Shown here: positions 1 to 8,865 of the stretch, piece by piece | Position numbering within the stretch: position 1 is the stretch's first letter | How the letters are laid out: each line of letters starts with the position of its first letter | NCBI RefSeq assembly: GCF_005222955.1 | Contig: NZ_LWUA01000254.1 | Coordinates: forward strand, 1 to 46,402 | Direction: 5' to 3' | Source of the DNA: Blastococcus sp. CCUG 61487 | Lineage (GTDB): Bacteria > Actinomycetota > Actinomycetes > Mycobacteriales > Geodermatophilaceae | DNA length: 46,402 nt | Position numbers and translations under genes: made by a program | The notes under the pieces: model-generated | The model's database searches: none | Told to the model about the DNA's origin: nothing | The model's input: the letters and a program-made list of their open reading frames with translations, nothing else

Positions 1-12
1 ACGCCCGGGGAC

Positions 13-42
13 TTGACCGCCAGGGCATTCCGTGCATACGAT
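13..42 (+). promoter_or_regulatory. Possible sigma70-type promoter for the first MMPL gene
   Basis: TTGACC (13-18), 18 bases, then TACGAT (37-42) lies about 80 bases before the GTG start at 120. It is the only good -35/-10 pair seen in the short upstream sequence available. Not tested; the window begins here, so a regulator gene further left cannot be excluded. Confidence 0.4.
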
Positions 43-119
43 AGCTCCCTATCACTTCCGCTTTCTTGCACGGTGCCCTCATGAGAGCCGTGACGCACTG
101 ACCGGCTCTGGGGGCTGCG

Positions 120-2480
120 GTGTCGACATTGCTGTACAGGGTGGGGCGGGCGACGTATCGGCACCCGTTCCGTGTGGTCGCGGTGTGGGTGGTGCTGCTG
201 GTCGCGCTCGTCGGCGCACTGGCCCTCAATCCCCCCAAGCTGAGCACGGAGTTCCGCATCGACGGGACACCGGCCCAGGAGGTGATCGACGAACTGGCCC
301 GGGAACTCCCGGAAGTGAGCGGCGGTCAGGGTTCGCTGGTGTTCCAGGCGTCGTCCGGCGAGCGTCTCGACTCGGACCGGCTCGCCCCGGTGGTCGCCGA
401 GGCCGTTCAGGGCGTCTACGGGATCGATCCGGTCGTGGATCCGGCCGAACTGACCGGAGCCCGAGAGCCAGGGGGCCCGCCCGCAGCCGGTTCCCCGGGC
501 GACGTACCGCAGCCTCCCGGCGCGGCGGCTGTCGCGCCGGGGGCATTGGTCGTGGACGGCCGGCCGATCCCGGGCGTGATGGTGTCCGAGGACGGCCGCG
601 TCGCGCTGTTCCAGTTCCAGTTCGAGGACCAGCTGTTCGAGCTCCCCCAGGGCACCGTGGCCGACACCGTCGCAGCGGCGGAGGCACCGGCGGAAGAAGC
701 GGGGGTGGCCGTGCTTCCGGGCGCCACCCTGCAGGAGATCCCCGAGATCATCGGCATCGGGGAGATCGTCGGCCTCGCCGTGGCGGCCCTGGTCCTCGTC
801 GTCACGCTCGGCTCCGTGGTTGCCGCCGGGCTGCCGCTGCTCACCGCCCTGGCCGGGGTCGGCGCGGGCATCGGCGGCGCCTTCGCGCTGGCCCACCTGT
901 TCGAACTGAACTCCTTGTCCGTGGTCCTGGCGCTGATGCTGGGGCTCGCCGTAGGCATCGACTACGCCCTGTTCATCGTCAACCGGCAGCGGTGGCTCAT
1001 CCTGACCCGCGGTCTGGACGCAGGAGAAGCCGCGGCCCGAGCCGTGGGCACCGCCGGAAGCGCCGTGTTCTTCGCCGGAACGACTGTCGTCATCGCGCTC
1101 ACCGGGCTGTTGGTCGTGGGTATCGAACTGCTGACGGTGATGGCGCTCATCGCCGCCGCGACAGTCGCCATCGCCGTCGTGGTCGCCCTGACCCTGCTTC
1201 CGGCCCTGCTCGGCCTGGTCAGGGAACGCATCTGCTCACCTCGCGCCCGGGCACACCAGGCCCGGCCCGGCGACCGCTCCCGGAGCCCGGCGCGTCGCTG
1301 GGTCGGGCTCGTCGTGCGACACCGCTGGGCGGCCGTCCTCCTGGTCACCGGGGTCACCGCGCTGCTCGCCCTGCCGCTGTCCAGCATGCGGCTCGGGATG
1401 CCCTCGGCCGAGAGCTACGGCAGCGGCAGCGCACAGCGCGAAGGTTATGACGTGGTCGCCGAGGGCTTCGGCGAAGGCTTCAACGGGCCGCTGACCGTGG
1501 CCGTGCGGACCGCCGAGCCGGGCGCACCGATCGAGCCGCCGACTCTGGAGCAACTGGCGGCAGACCTCGACGCGCTCGAGGGCGTCCAGACGACCATGCC
1601 CGCCGGCGCCAGCCAGGACGGCACCATCGCGGTTCTGCAGGTCGTTCCGACCACGGGTCCGACCGACGAGGCGACCGAGGACCTGGTCGCGGAGATCCGC
1701 GACCGCTCGACGCAGTACGCGGGCGACCTCGGGGTCACCCTCGGCGTCACCGGCCTGACAGCCATCGGCATCGACATGTCCGAGCGACTGTCCGAGGTGC
1801 TGCCCCTCTACCTGGCGGTCGTCCTCGGCCTGTCGCTGATCGTGCTGCTCCTGGTGTTCCGGTCCGTCCTCGTCCCGATCAAGGCGACAGTCGGGTTCCT
1901 GCTCAGCATCCTGGCGACGTTCGGGGCGACGACGGCCGTCTTCCAGTGGGGCTGGCTCAACCAGGTGTTCGGGCTCGACAGCACCACCGTGGTGATGAGC
2001 GTGATCCCGATCATCGCGACCGGCGTGCTCTACGGGCTGGCGATGGACTACCAGATCTTCCTGGTCTCCTCGATCCGCGAGTCCCACGTCCACGGAAGTC
2101 ACGGAGCCGACAGCGTCACCGACGGGTTCACCCAGGCGAGCCGCGTGGTGGTCGCTGCGGCGATCATCATGACTGCGGTCTTCGCCGGCTTCATCTTCAA
2201 CGCCGACCCGACGGTCAAGCAGGTCGGCTTCGCGCTCGCCGTCGGCATCCTGATCGATGCGTTCCTGATCCGGCTCACCCTGGTCCCGGCGGTCATGGCC
2301 ATGTTCGGCGACCGGGCCTGGTGGCTGCCCGCATGGCTCGACCGGCTCCTCCCCGACCTCGACGTCGAAGGTGAGAAGCTCCTCCAGCGGCTCGACGAAG
2401 AGCGCGGGGAGGTTCCCGCCGCCACGGATCAGCCTGGTCGGGAGCCGGCGTCGATCCCCGCGGGGGGAGGATCCCGATGA
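120..2480 (+). CDS. MMPL family (RND-type) transporter
   Basis: A 786-residue inner-membrane exporter of the MMPL/RND superfamily, which moves lipids or hydrophobic compounds using the proton gradient. One N-terminal membrane helix (about 15-35) is followed by an extracytoplasmic domain and two blocks of five or six helices. The MMPL signature GIDYALF is near residue 278 and the matching LAMDYQIFLVS near 639; the paired acidic residues in these helices are those used for proton relay in the family. The start is GTG with a weak G-rich Shine-Dalgarno. It overlaps the next gene by 4 bases, so the two are co-translated. It is a distant paralogue of the MMPL gene at 22759. The substrate is unknown. 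Confidence 0.9.
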   Translation: MSTLLYRVGRATYRHPFRVVAVWVVLLVALVGALALNPPKLSTEFRIDGTPAQEVIDELARELPEVSGGQGSLVFQASSGERLDSDRLAPVVAEAVQGVYGIDPVVDPAELTGAREPGGPPAAGSPGDVPQPPGAAAVAPGALVVDGRPIPGVMVSEDGRVALFQFQFEDQLFELPQGTVADTVAAAEAPAEEAGVAVLPGATLQEIPEIIGIGEIVGLAVAALVLVVTLGSVVAAGLPLLTALAGVGAGIGGAFALAHLFELNSLSVVLALMLGLAVGIDYALFIVNRQRWLILTRGLDAGEAAARAVGTAGSAVFFAGTTVVIALTGLLVVGIELLTVMALIAAATVAIAVVVALTLLPALLGLVRERICSPRARAHQARPGDRSRSPARRWVGLVVRHRWAAVLLVTGVTALLALPLSSMRLGMPSAESYGSGSAQREGYDVVAEGFGEGFNGPLTVAVRTAEPGAPIEPPTLEQLAADLDALEGVQTTMPAGASQDGTIAVLQVVPTTGPTDEATEDLVAEIRDRSTQYAGDLGVTLGVTGLTAIGIDMSERLSEVLPLYLAVVLGLSLIVLLLVFRSVLVPIKATVGFLLSILATFGATTAVFQWGWLNQVFGLDSTTVVMSVIPIIATGVLYGLAMDYQIFLVSSIRESHVHGSHGADSVTDGFTQASRVVVAAAIIMTAVFAGFIFNADPTVKQVGFALAVGILIDAFLIRLTLVPAVMAMFGDRAWWLPAWLDRLLPDLDVEGEKLLQRLDEERGEVPAATDQPGREPASIPAGGGSR

Positions 2481-2908
2481 CCCTCGCGCGGTGGGGACGA
2501 CGGTTGATCACCGGATCCGCCGTAGCGTCGGCGACCCTCCCTTGGCTCGCCGACTGGAACCACGGCCACACCTTCGGTCCCGAGTACGGTCCGCACGCCC
2601 GGTGGCACGGGACCTCCGAGGTCCTCGGTGCGACGGCGGAGGGAGTCCTCGCCCTCTGGCTGCTCCGTGCCGCCGGCGACGAGCATCGGCCCGACGAGCG
2701 TCTGCTCGTCGCCGCCGCACTGCTGCCCATCGTCCGCTGGGCGCCGTTCAACCTCACGCTGCTGGTGCCCGGGACGTCCCCCTACGACCAGCACCGCATC
2801 CCGCAACGGGTCCTGGGCATGCCGGCCGCCCTGCTCAGCCAGGACCTCATCGCGGCCACCGCCGCCGCCGGGCTGCTTCTACGCCGCCTCGCCCGCCGGC
2901 GCCCGTAG
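2477..2908 (+). CDS. Small integral membrane protein, unknown function
   Basis: A 143-residue protein starting inside the stop of the MMPL gene (ATGA overlap). It has three or four predicted membrane segments: an N-terminal one (about 8-25), one near 48-64 after a His-rich loop (WHGTSEVLG), one near 77-92 and one near 115-135. The layout resembles small DUF-type membrane proteins with no assigned role. Tight coupling suggests it works with or stabilises the MMPL exporter, which is inference only. Confidence 0.7.
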   Translation: MTLARWGRRLITGSAVASATLPWLADWNHGHTFGPEYGPHARWHGTSEVLGATAEGVLALWLLRAAGDEHRPDERLLVAAALLPIVRWAPFNLTLLVPGTSPYDQHRIPQRVLGMPAALLSQDLIAATAAAGLLLRRLARRRP

Positions 2909-2916
2909 GGCCGCGG

Positions 2917-2936
2917 GCGGCCGGCCGTCCGGCCGC
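2917..2936. terminator. Bidirectional hairpin between convergent genes
   Basis: GCGGCCGG, CCGT, CCGGCCGC: an 8-bp perfect stem with a 4-base loop. It sits in the 48-base gap where the plus-strand membrane gene and the minus-strand dienelactone hydrolase converge. There is no T-run, as is common in high-GC actinobacteria. Confidence 0.5.
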
Positions 2937-2956
2937 TCGGCGAGCGCTCTGCAGGT

Positions 2957-3685
2957 TCAGCCGGCAGCAGGGTCCCCGTCGTGGAGGTGGTGGGAGAAGA
3001 AGCCGAGGATCCGCCGCCAGGCGTCCTCCGCGGATGGATGGTGGTAGCCGAAGCCGGCCACCCGCTCGAGGACGGCGAGTGGCCCGGCGTTGTGCCGGTT
3101 CATGAAGGAGTGGCCGGCCTGTGGGTACTCCTTGACGTCGTGGTCGACCGCGAGGCCGGTCAAGGCCTCGTCCAATCGCTCGGCCGCACCGGGCAGGGTC
3201 CTGTCGCGACCCCCGTAGCTGGCCACCACGGGGCACGCGCCCTGCAGCACGCGCTCGAGGTCCGATGGGATCTGCCCGTAGTTCGGGGCCGAGGCGTCGA
3301 AGCCGCGGGTGGCTGCGAGCAGGGCGAAGCCGCCCCCCATGCAGAAGCCGAGGATTCCCACGCTCCCAGTGCAGTCGGAGCGCCCCGTGAGCCAGGAACG
3401 GGCAGCCGCCAGATCGTCGAAGGCCGGACCTTCTCCACGGGCCAGCGTCCGGAACGTCGAGCGAAGGCAGCGGACAGCTCCCCCGGCGCTGAACAGGTCC
3501 GGCGCCAGGGCCAGGTAGCCGCCGGCCGCCAGGCGGTCGGCCTGCTGCCGGGTGTCGTCGGTGAGTCCGAAGGCCTCGTGCACCACCACGACGCCGGGCC
3601 ACGGGCCCGTGCCGACCGGCGGTACGGCGAGATAGGCCTTCAACTGCGAGGCGCTCGCGGCCCCGCCGATCGTCGTCTCGGGCAT
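2957..3685 (-). CDS. Dienelactone hydrolase family protein
   Basis: A 242-residue alpha/beta hydrolase of the dienelactone hydrolase (DLH) family. Visible active-site elements are HEAFG (Glu37), the nucleophile motif GFCMGG (Cys115), Asp161 in YGGRD and His192 in AGHSF, which is the Cys-His-Asp set of true DLH enzymes. The reading frame is open far upstream, but the ATG at 3685 gives the family's usual length and falls 52 bases after the BtrH-like gene. It is the last gene of the ligase / thioesterase / BtrH-like / DLH operon. It could open a lactone or cleave an activated ester made by its neighbours; the substrate cannot be read from the sequence. Confidence 0.85.
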   Translation of the reverse strand: MPETTIGGAASASQLKAYLAVPPVGTGPWPGVVVVHEAFGLTDDTRQQADRLAAGGYLALAPDLFSAGGAVRCLRSTFRTLARGEGPAFDDLAAARSWLTGRSDCTGSVGILGFCMGGGFALLAATRGFDASAPNYGQIPSDLERVLQGACPVVASYGGRDRTLPGAAERLDEALTGLAVDHDVKEYPQAGHSFMNRHNAGPLAVLERVAGFGYHHPSAEDAWRRILGFFSHHLHDGDPAAG

Positions 3686-3737
3686 CACGGCCTCCGGGGT
3701 CAAGTACCAGTCGATGAGCTGTGGGGCAGGCCCGGCG

Positions 3738-4811
3738 TCACATGGACGCCCGCAGTTCCTCGGCGGCCGCCTCCAGGAACTCCACGGCCTCCTCCTCCAG
3801 GCCGGGCAACCGGTCGGCCACCTCCGCCACGGCAGCGACCCGGTCCGGCAGCGGGGTGTCGACTCTGGCAGACCGGCCCAGCCGGCTCCAGCCTTCGGCG
3901 CACCTGTCGTAGGCGAGGCCCGCCTGTTCGCTCGCCGCGCTCCCCGTCCGCCTGGCCACGTCATGGCAGCACTCGGCCTGCAGCCGACGGAACAGCCCAC
4001 CCCCGGTGCCCGCCTTCTCGATGAACACGGGGAGGGCAGCCAGCGCGGACTCCAGGGTCACGTCGTCGAGGACCTGCGGCCAGCGGGCCAGGTCGTCGGC
4101 GAATCGGCGGATGCCGGCCAGCCCGGCTGCACTGATCGAGCCCGGCGGCAGGTCAGGGCGGTTCGCCAGCCCGGAACCCCCGCTGCGCATCCCGGCCCCC
4201 GCGGCGGCGAACGCGTCCGCAGCGGTGGAGCGCAGGTCCGGAAGCCGCTCCGGCCACTCCACGGCGAACGTCGCGTGCCGTGTGGGCGCCGGGAACCCCG
4301 TCGAGCGGCGCGCCCGGGCCAGCGCCGCGTAGGGCACCTCCTGGACGTCCTCGCGGTCGTTGTCGACGACGTAGGCGATCTCCCGCTCGTCGTCGTAGCC
4401 GACGATGACGACATCGTGCCGGCTCATCTGCAGCCGGACGCGGAGGTAAGGGAGCTCGGCGATGTCAGCCCACACCATGACGGGCCGGCCGGCGACCAGC
4501 TCGTCGCGGACCCACTGCCACCCCAGCGCCTCATCATCGGTACGCCGCAGGTCCACGCCGGCTCCGAGGCGACCGAGCAGGTCCACCTCCATGTCTCCTC
4601 CCCTGCCGACGAGGTAGACCGGCGGGGTCAGGCCCGGCACCCGCATGTACGAGAAGTGCAGTGCACCACCGAGGCCGAACACCAGGCCTTCCGCGGCCGC
4701 CTCCCCTCCCCAGGCAAGGCCGGCCCACTCCAGCAGATCCCGCAGGGCTCCGGATCCGCAGTGCCCGGCCATGCGGTGGGGGTAACCCTCCAGCAGCCGT
4801 CCCCCGGTCAC
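3738..4811 (-). CDS. BtrH N-terminal domain protein (acyl/peptide-transfer fold)
   Basis: A 357-residue protein with the BtrH_N domain, the family of the butirosin acyltransferase BtrH, followed by a helical C-terminal domain like DUF4872. The N-terminal part has a papain/C39-like active-site pattern: Cys18 in HCGSG, His132 in SRHDVVIVGYDD and Asp150 in VVDND. BtrH moves an acyl group from a carrier protein to an amine. No carrier protein or antibiotic gene is seen here; the partners are an acyl-CoA ligase and a thioesterase, so a CoA-linked donor is possible. It starts with GTG overlapping the stop of the thioesterase (GTGA), which implies translational coupling. Confidence 0.75.
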   Translation of the reverse strand: MTGGRLLEGYPHRMAGHCGSGALRDLLEWAGLAWGGEAAAEGLVFGLGGALHFSYMRVPGLTPPVYLVGRGGDMEVDLLGRLGAGVDLRRTDDEALGWQWVRDELVAGRPVMVWADIAELPYLRVRLQMSRHDVVIVGYDDEREIAYVVDNDREDVQEVPYAALARARRSTGFPAPTRHATFAVEWPERLPDLRSTAADAFAAAGAGMRSGGSGLANRPDLPPGSISAAGLAGIRRFADDLARWPQVLDDVTLESALAALPVFIEKAGTGGGLFRRLQAECCHDVARRTGSAASEQAGLAYDRCAEGWSRLGRSARVDTPLPDRVAAVAEVADRLPGLEEEAVEFLEAAAEELRASM

Positions 4812-5314
4812 GGTGCCACCCTCACCACGTCGCCGCCGCCACGAGCGAAGTGCTCCCGGCCGACGACGACGAAGACGGCGTTCGCTTCGACGACGAGCGC
4901 GCCCCCCTCGTCGGTGCCCTGCGCCCGGACGAACAGCTTCCTGCCCTCCCGGCGCTGTAGTCCGGCCTCGAGCAGATACGGGGTTCCGAGCAGCACCGGC
5001 GCCCGGTAACCGACCTCGAGATGGCGGGTGACAGCGGGCTCCCCGATCCGGTAGAGGAGGAAGCCGAACAGGTCGTCCAGCACCGTGGCGACCGCGCCAC
5101 CGTGCGCGATGCCCGGCGCGCCGACATGCCGCTCGTCGAAGGCGTGCTCGGCGCGGACCGCGTCCCCTTCTCGCCAGACCTGCAGGTGGTGGCCGTGTGG
5201 GTTCTCCGGGCCACAGCCGAGGCAGCGTGGATGGTGCGGGGGCAGGTCTCGGGCATGGTCGTGCCCGGCGAACCCCCGCGCCCAGTCGCCGACCACCGAA
5301 TTCACGTCGTCCAC
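4808..5314 (-). CDS. PaaI-type hotdog thioesterase
   Basis: A hotdog-fold acyl-CoA thioesterase of about 168 residues. The motif AHGGAVATVLDDLFGF is the PaaI/YbaW-type helix with the catalytic Asp region. The HHPRCLGCG start is typical of actinobacterial PaaI-like proteins. The frame is open to 5365, but an AGGAGG at 5323-5328 points to the run of three GTG codons, and 5314 has the best spacing. It overlaps the BtrH-like gene by 4 bases. It probably releases CoA from acyl-CoA made by the upstream ligase. Confidence 0.85.
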   Translation of the reverse strand: MDDVNSVVGDWARGFAGHDHARDLPPHHPRCLGCGPENPHGHHLQVWREGDAVRAEHAFDERHVGAPGIAHGGAVATVLDDLFGFLLYRIGEPAVTRHLEVGYRAPVLLGTPYLLEAGLQRREGRKLFVRAQGTDEGGALVVEANAVFVVVGREHFARGGGDVVRVAP

Positions 5315-5426
5315 CACCACTGCCTCCTGTCGGACCCGTCTGATTGAGATTTCACGCGTGCACACTCCGGCCCGTGCGTCCCGGCGAGCCGGATGGGGGC
5401 AACTTCGGCGTCGCCGACCGGCGTGC

Positions 5427-6974
5427 TCAGCGGTGTACCGCCGCTTCTCCTCCGCCGTGCTGCTGCCGCAACACCGTCTTCAGCACCTTGCCGGTGGCGT
5501 TGCGCGGGAGCTCGGCGACGAACTCGACCCGCGTGGGGCACTTGAAGTGTGCGAGCCGTTCGCGGGCGTACGCGATCAGTTCCTCGGCCGTCGTCGCGGC
5601 GCCGTCCTGGAGCGCGACGACGGCCACCGGTGTCTCCCCCCAGCGGTCGTGGGGGACGCCGACGACAGCCACCTCGCGGACGGAATCATGCCGGTAGAGC
5701 ACCTGCTCGGCCTCGATGGGGTACACGTTCTCGCCACCGGTGATGATCATGTCCTTCTTGCGGTCGACGAGCGTCATGAAGCCCTCGGGGTCCATGCGCC
5801 CGAGGTCGCCGGTGTGGAACCACCCACCGCGGAATGCCTCGGCCGTGGCCTCCGGTAGACCCCAGTAGCCGGCGAACACGTTGGGTCCGCGCAGCACGAG
5901 CTCTCCGACCTCCCCGGTGCGGACGTCCCTGTCGGCGTCATCGACGATGCGCGCCCGGACGTGGAACATCGGCCGGCCGATGGAACCCGCCTTCTCCTTG
6001 ACGTGGTCGGCGTCCAGCACTGACACACCGGGCGCTGTCTCGGTCATCCCGAAGCCCTCCTGGAAGGGCAGTCCCTTCCCCTGGAAGAAGTCGATGACCG
6101 GCAGCGGGCACGGCGCTCCCCCGGACACTGCCAGCTCCAGCGACGACAGGTCGAAGTCGTCCAAACCGGGCACCGACATGAGCGCCGCCCACATCGCCGG
6201 GACCATGAACTGCACGGTGGTCCGCTCCCGGGACATGGCCTCCACGGTCCGGAGCGGATCGAACGACGGCAGCAGGACGTTGGTCCCGCCGACGTAGAGC
6301 AGCGGCAGCGTGTGGACACCCAGGCCACCGATGTGGAACATCGGCGCCACTGTCACCGTGACGTCGCTCTCGCGAAGCCCTCGGCCGAAGGAGAGACTGT
6401 TCACGACGTTCCACAGGTGGTTGTCGTGGGTCAGCATCGCCCCCTTGGGACGTCCCGTGGTCCCGGACGTGTACATCAGACAGGACAGGTCCCGACGGTC
6501 GACGTCGGTATCCACGGGCCGGGGATCGCCGCTGCTCAGCACCTGCTCGTAGTCGAGCTCCCCGTCCTCGGGCTCTCCGCCGACGACCAGGCGGGACCGG
6601 ACCCGCACCCCGTCCGCGGTGACTGCTGCGCGCGCCACTGGCGCGAGGGGCGCCGAGTACACGAAGGTGTCCGACCCAGAGTCGACCAGGAGGTAGGCGA
6701 CCTCCGCCGGCCCGAGCCGCACGTTCATGGGCACGAACACAGCCCCCAGCTTCGCGGTGGCCAGCATGGTCTCGAGGAACGCTGTGCTGTTGAGCAGGAG
6801 CCCGGCGACCCGGTCCCCTTGGCGGACCCCGAGCGCACGCAGCGCTCGGGCCAGCTGATCGATGTTCCTGTCCAGCTCGGCATAGGTGAGGCGCCGGTTT
6901 CCGTCCACCAGTGCGAGCCGGTCCCCGGACAGGAACGCCCTCGTGGCGACCCAGCCACCGATTCCCTCGTCCAT
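5427..6974 (-). CDS. Long-chain or aryl acyl-CoA ligase (AMP-forming)
   Basis: A 515-residue ANL-superfamily ligase. Motifs in order are the P-loop YTSGTTGRPKG, GMTETAPG, GGWFHTGDLG with the ATP-ribose Asp, KKDMIITGGENVYP and the C-terminal Lys in NATGKVLK. It activates a carboxylic acid to acyl-CoA through an acyl-AMP. The ATG at 6974 follows a GAGGG Shine-Dalgarno and gives a normal N-terminus (MDEGIGGWVATRA). It is first in the operon and divergent from the TetR gene at 7088, with two inverted repeats between. Chain specificity is unknown. Confidence 0.9.
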   Translation of the reverse strand: MDEGIGGWVATRAFLSGDRLALVDGNRRLTYAELDRNIDQLARALRALGVRQGDRVAGLLLNSTAFLETMLATAKLGAVFVPMNVRLGPAEVAYLLVDSGSDTFVYSAPLAPVARAAVTADGVRVRSRLVVGGEPEDGELDYEQVLSSGDPRPVDTDVDRRDLSCLMYTSGTTGRPKGAMLTHDNHLWNVVNSLSFGRGLRESDVTVTVAPMFHIGGLGVHTLPLLYVGGTNVLLPSFDPLRTVEAMSRERTTVQFMVPAMWAALMSVPGLDDFDLSSLELAVSGGAPCPLPVIDFFQGKGLPFQEGFGMTETAPGVSVLDADHVKEKAGSIGRPMFHVRARIVDDADRDVRTGEVGELVLRGPNVFAGYWGLPEATAEAFRGGWFHTGDLGRMDPEGFMTLVDRKKDMIITGGENVYPIEAEQVLYRHDSVREVAVVGVPHDRWGETPVAVVALQDGAATTAEELIAYARERLAHFKCPTRVEFVAELPRNATGKVLKTVLRQQHGGGEAAVHR

Positions 6975-7002
6975 GCGCCACCCTCTTCGTCGGGACAACA
7001 GT

Positions 7003-7020
7003 CCGTGACCCAGGTCACGG
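7003..7020. promoter_or_regulatory. Perfect inverted repeat, CRP-family-like site
   Basis: CCGTGACC, CA, GGTCACGG: an 18-bp near-perfect palindrome 29 bases before the ligase start. Its core GTGA-N6-TCAC has the spacing of CRP/GlxR-type sites, with C/G in place of the outer T/A. It may add carbon-source control to the operon. Confidence 0.45.
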
Positions 7021-7034
7021 CAGCTTGGTCCAAA

Positions 7035-7052
7035 CTTGACGGTGTCGTCAAG
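7035..7052. promoter_or_regulatory. Probable TetR operator (shared with 10178-10195)
   Basis: CTTGACG, GTGT, CGTCAAG: a perfect 7-4-7 inverted repeat between the divergent ligase and TetR genes, 36 bases before the TetR start. The same arms recur, with one mismatch, in the divergent promoter at 10178-10195. This suggests one regulator for both, most simply the adjacent TetR. Confidence 0.6.
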
Positions 7053-7087
7053 ATGGAGCCCGCGGCCATCGGCGGAAGGGACGGAGC

Positions 7088-7756
7088 ATGACCTCGGCAG
7101 GACCTGCGTCACCTCCGGCCACGGCGCGTGGCCGCCGCACCCGATCCGCACTGCTGACGGCCGGACGGCAGCTGTTCGAGGAGTGCGGGTTCTCCGCCGT
7201 GGGGATCGATGACATCGCCTTACGCGCGGGGGTCTCCCACGGCACGTTCTACACGTGGTTCGACTCCAAGGAGACGTTGCTCCGCGAGATCGTCAGCGAG
7301 GTCGCCGCAGAGGTCTTCTCGGCGACCTCGATCGGTACCCGCCTGCCGGCCAAAGCTGCGTACGCGCGCATCGAGGCCGCCAACCGGTCCTTCCTGCGTG
7401 CTGTCACCCGGCACTCCCGCATCCTCCGAGTGCTGGACTCGCTGGCGGACACCCAGGAGGACTTCCGACAGCTCCGCTCGGAGATGCGTGAGTCGTTCGT
7501 CCAGCGTGGGATGGAGGGCCTGATCCGGCTGCAGGAGCTGGGCCTGGCCGACCCGCTGCTGCCACCGCGGGCGACGGCCAGCGCGCTGGGCGCGATGGTG
7601 GAGTCCTTCGCCCACGTGTGGCAGGACCCGGTGGAAGAACTCGACGAAGCCGCCGCCGTCGACGTCCTCACCCGGTTGTGGGCGGGGGCGATAGGTCTGG
7701 CGCCGCCGGCCCGACCCGCCGGTGAAGGCACCGCCGAGAGCCCCGGCGCGGGCTGA
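7088..7756 (+). CDS. TetR/AcrR family repressor
   Basis: A 222-residue regulator. The N-terminal helix-turn-helix spans about 22-65 (VGIDDIALRAGVSHGTFYTW), followed by an all-helical ligand domain with aromatic and acidic residues and a Pro/Gly-rich tail. The start has the Shine-Dalgarno GGGACGGAG. It is divergent from the acyl-CoA ligase operon; repressors in this arrangement commonly bind an acyl-CoA or the pathway substrate. The candidate operator is 7035-7052. Confidence 0.9.
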   Translation: MTSAGPASPPATARGRRTRSALLTAGRQLFEECGFSAVGIDDIALRAGVSHGTFYTWFDSKETLLREIVSEVAAEVFSATSIGTRLPAKAAYARIEAANRSFLRAVTRHSRILRVLDSLADTQEDFRQLRSEMRESFVQRGMEGLIRLQELGLADPLLPPRATASALGAMVESFAHVWQDPVEELDEAAAVDVLTRLWAGAIGLAPPARPAGEGTAESPGAG

Positions 7757-7800
7757 CCCTGCTGGGACCGCCGAGGGACCGCGCGGGGCGGCCCGGCCGG

Positions 7801-8865
7801 TCAGTGCTGCACCCAATGCCACGGCGTCTCGCGGCTGCGCCGCACCCGACCCCTGCTCTCCAGGAGAACCAGGTGCGCCAGGGTCTCGGCAACAGCCGCT
7901 CTGCGCATGAAACCCGAGATCTGCTGCCATGGCCGCGACCAGCTCAGCGCGGCGGTCAGCTCCCAGGTCGTGGGCGCCGTCGTCACAGCAGCGTGGATCT
8001 CCTGCAGTCGGGCGTCGTGGTGGCCCACCAGCGCCGACACGCGCGCCGCCAGACCGGCGAAGCGGTACTCGTGCCCGGGCAGCACCTCGTCCAGGTGGGA
8101 GTCCAGCGCCCCGACACGCGCCACGGAATCGATGAAGTCGGCCAGCGGGTTGCCGCCCGACTGCGCGTGCACCCCGATGTTGGGTGTGATGCGGGGCAGG
8201 ACGTGGTCGCCGGAGAAGAGGAGGCGACGACGGTGCTCGTGGAAGCACAGGTGCCCGGGCGAATGGCCGGGAGTGTGCACGGCACGCAGATCCCATCCAG
8301 GCAAGGGCAGCCGGTCACCGTCGCGGATGAGGCGGTCCGGTTCGGCCTGGCGGACGTAGTCGGCGATCTGCAGCGAGGCCCCGGACAGGACCCGGAGCTC
8401 GTCCTCGGGCACTCCGCAGTTCCGCAGCAGTGCGACCATGCCCTCCAGCAGGTCGGTGATGCCGGCCCCGTACCGGGCCGGCAGCAGCGCAGCGTCGTCG
8501 GGATGCAGCCCCACCCAGGCCCCTGACGCCTCACGGACCCGGCCCGCCAGGCCGTAGTGATCGGGATGGATGTGCGTCACCATGACGCCGCGGACGTCGG
8601 CGACCACGTACCCCGCCGTCGCCAGGCCCTGGGTGAGGGCTTGCCAGGCGTCGTCGGTGTCCCACCCGGCGTCGATCAGTGCCACCCCGTCATCGAGCTC
8701 GAGGGCGTAGACGAGGACGTAGCGCAGGGGGCTGTCGGGAATGGGCACCGGGATCGACCACAGCCCCTGCTGGACCCGCTCCACCGGCGGCAGTACGTTT
8801 TCGACCCACGCCCGTTGCTGCTTGACGCCGGTGACCCACAACGGGCCGGCGGACCCCGCGGTCAC
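7801..8865 (-). CDS. Metallo-beta-lactamase-fold hydrolase
   Basis: A 354-residue MBL-fold enzyme with a full metal site: THIHPDH (His98, His100, Asp102, His103), TPGHSPGH (His201), FSGDH (Asp220) and LPGHEY (His265). An extra C-terminal helical region (about 275-354) with RRSRE resembles the winged-helix-like tail of glyoxalase II-type or acyl-CoA-related MBL proteins. It overlaps the acyl-CoA dehydrogenase by 4 bases (GTGA), so it is the second gene of that operon and could hydrolyse a thioester or lactone made in the same pathway. Confidence 0.85.
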   Translation of the reverse strand: MTAGSAGPLWVTGVKQQRAWVENVLPPVERVQQGLWSIPVPIPDSPLRYVLVYALELDDGVALIDAGWDTDDAWQALTQGLATAGYVVADVRGVMVTHIHPDHYGLAGRVREASGAWVGLHPDDAALLPARYGAGITDLLEGMVALLRNCGVPEDELRVLSGASLQIADYVRQAEPDRLIRDGDRLPLPGWDLRAVHTPGHSPGHLCFHEHRRRLLFSGDHVLPRITPNIGVHAQSGGNPLADFIDSVARVGALDSHLDEVLPGHEYRFAGLAARVSALVGHHDARLQEIHAAVTTAPTTWELTAALSWSRPWQQISGFMRRAAVAETLAHLVLLESRGRVRRSRETPWHWVQH

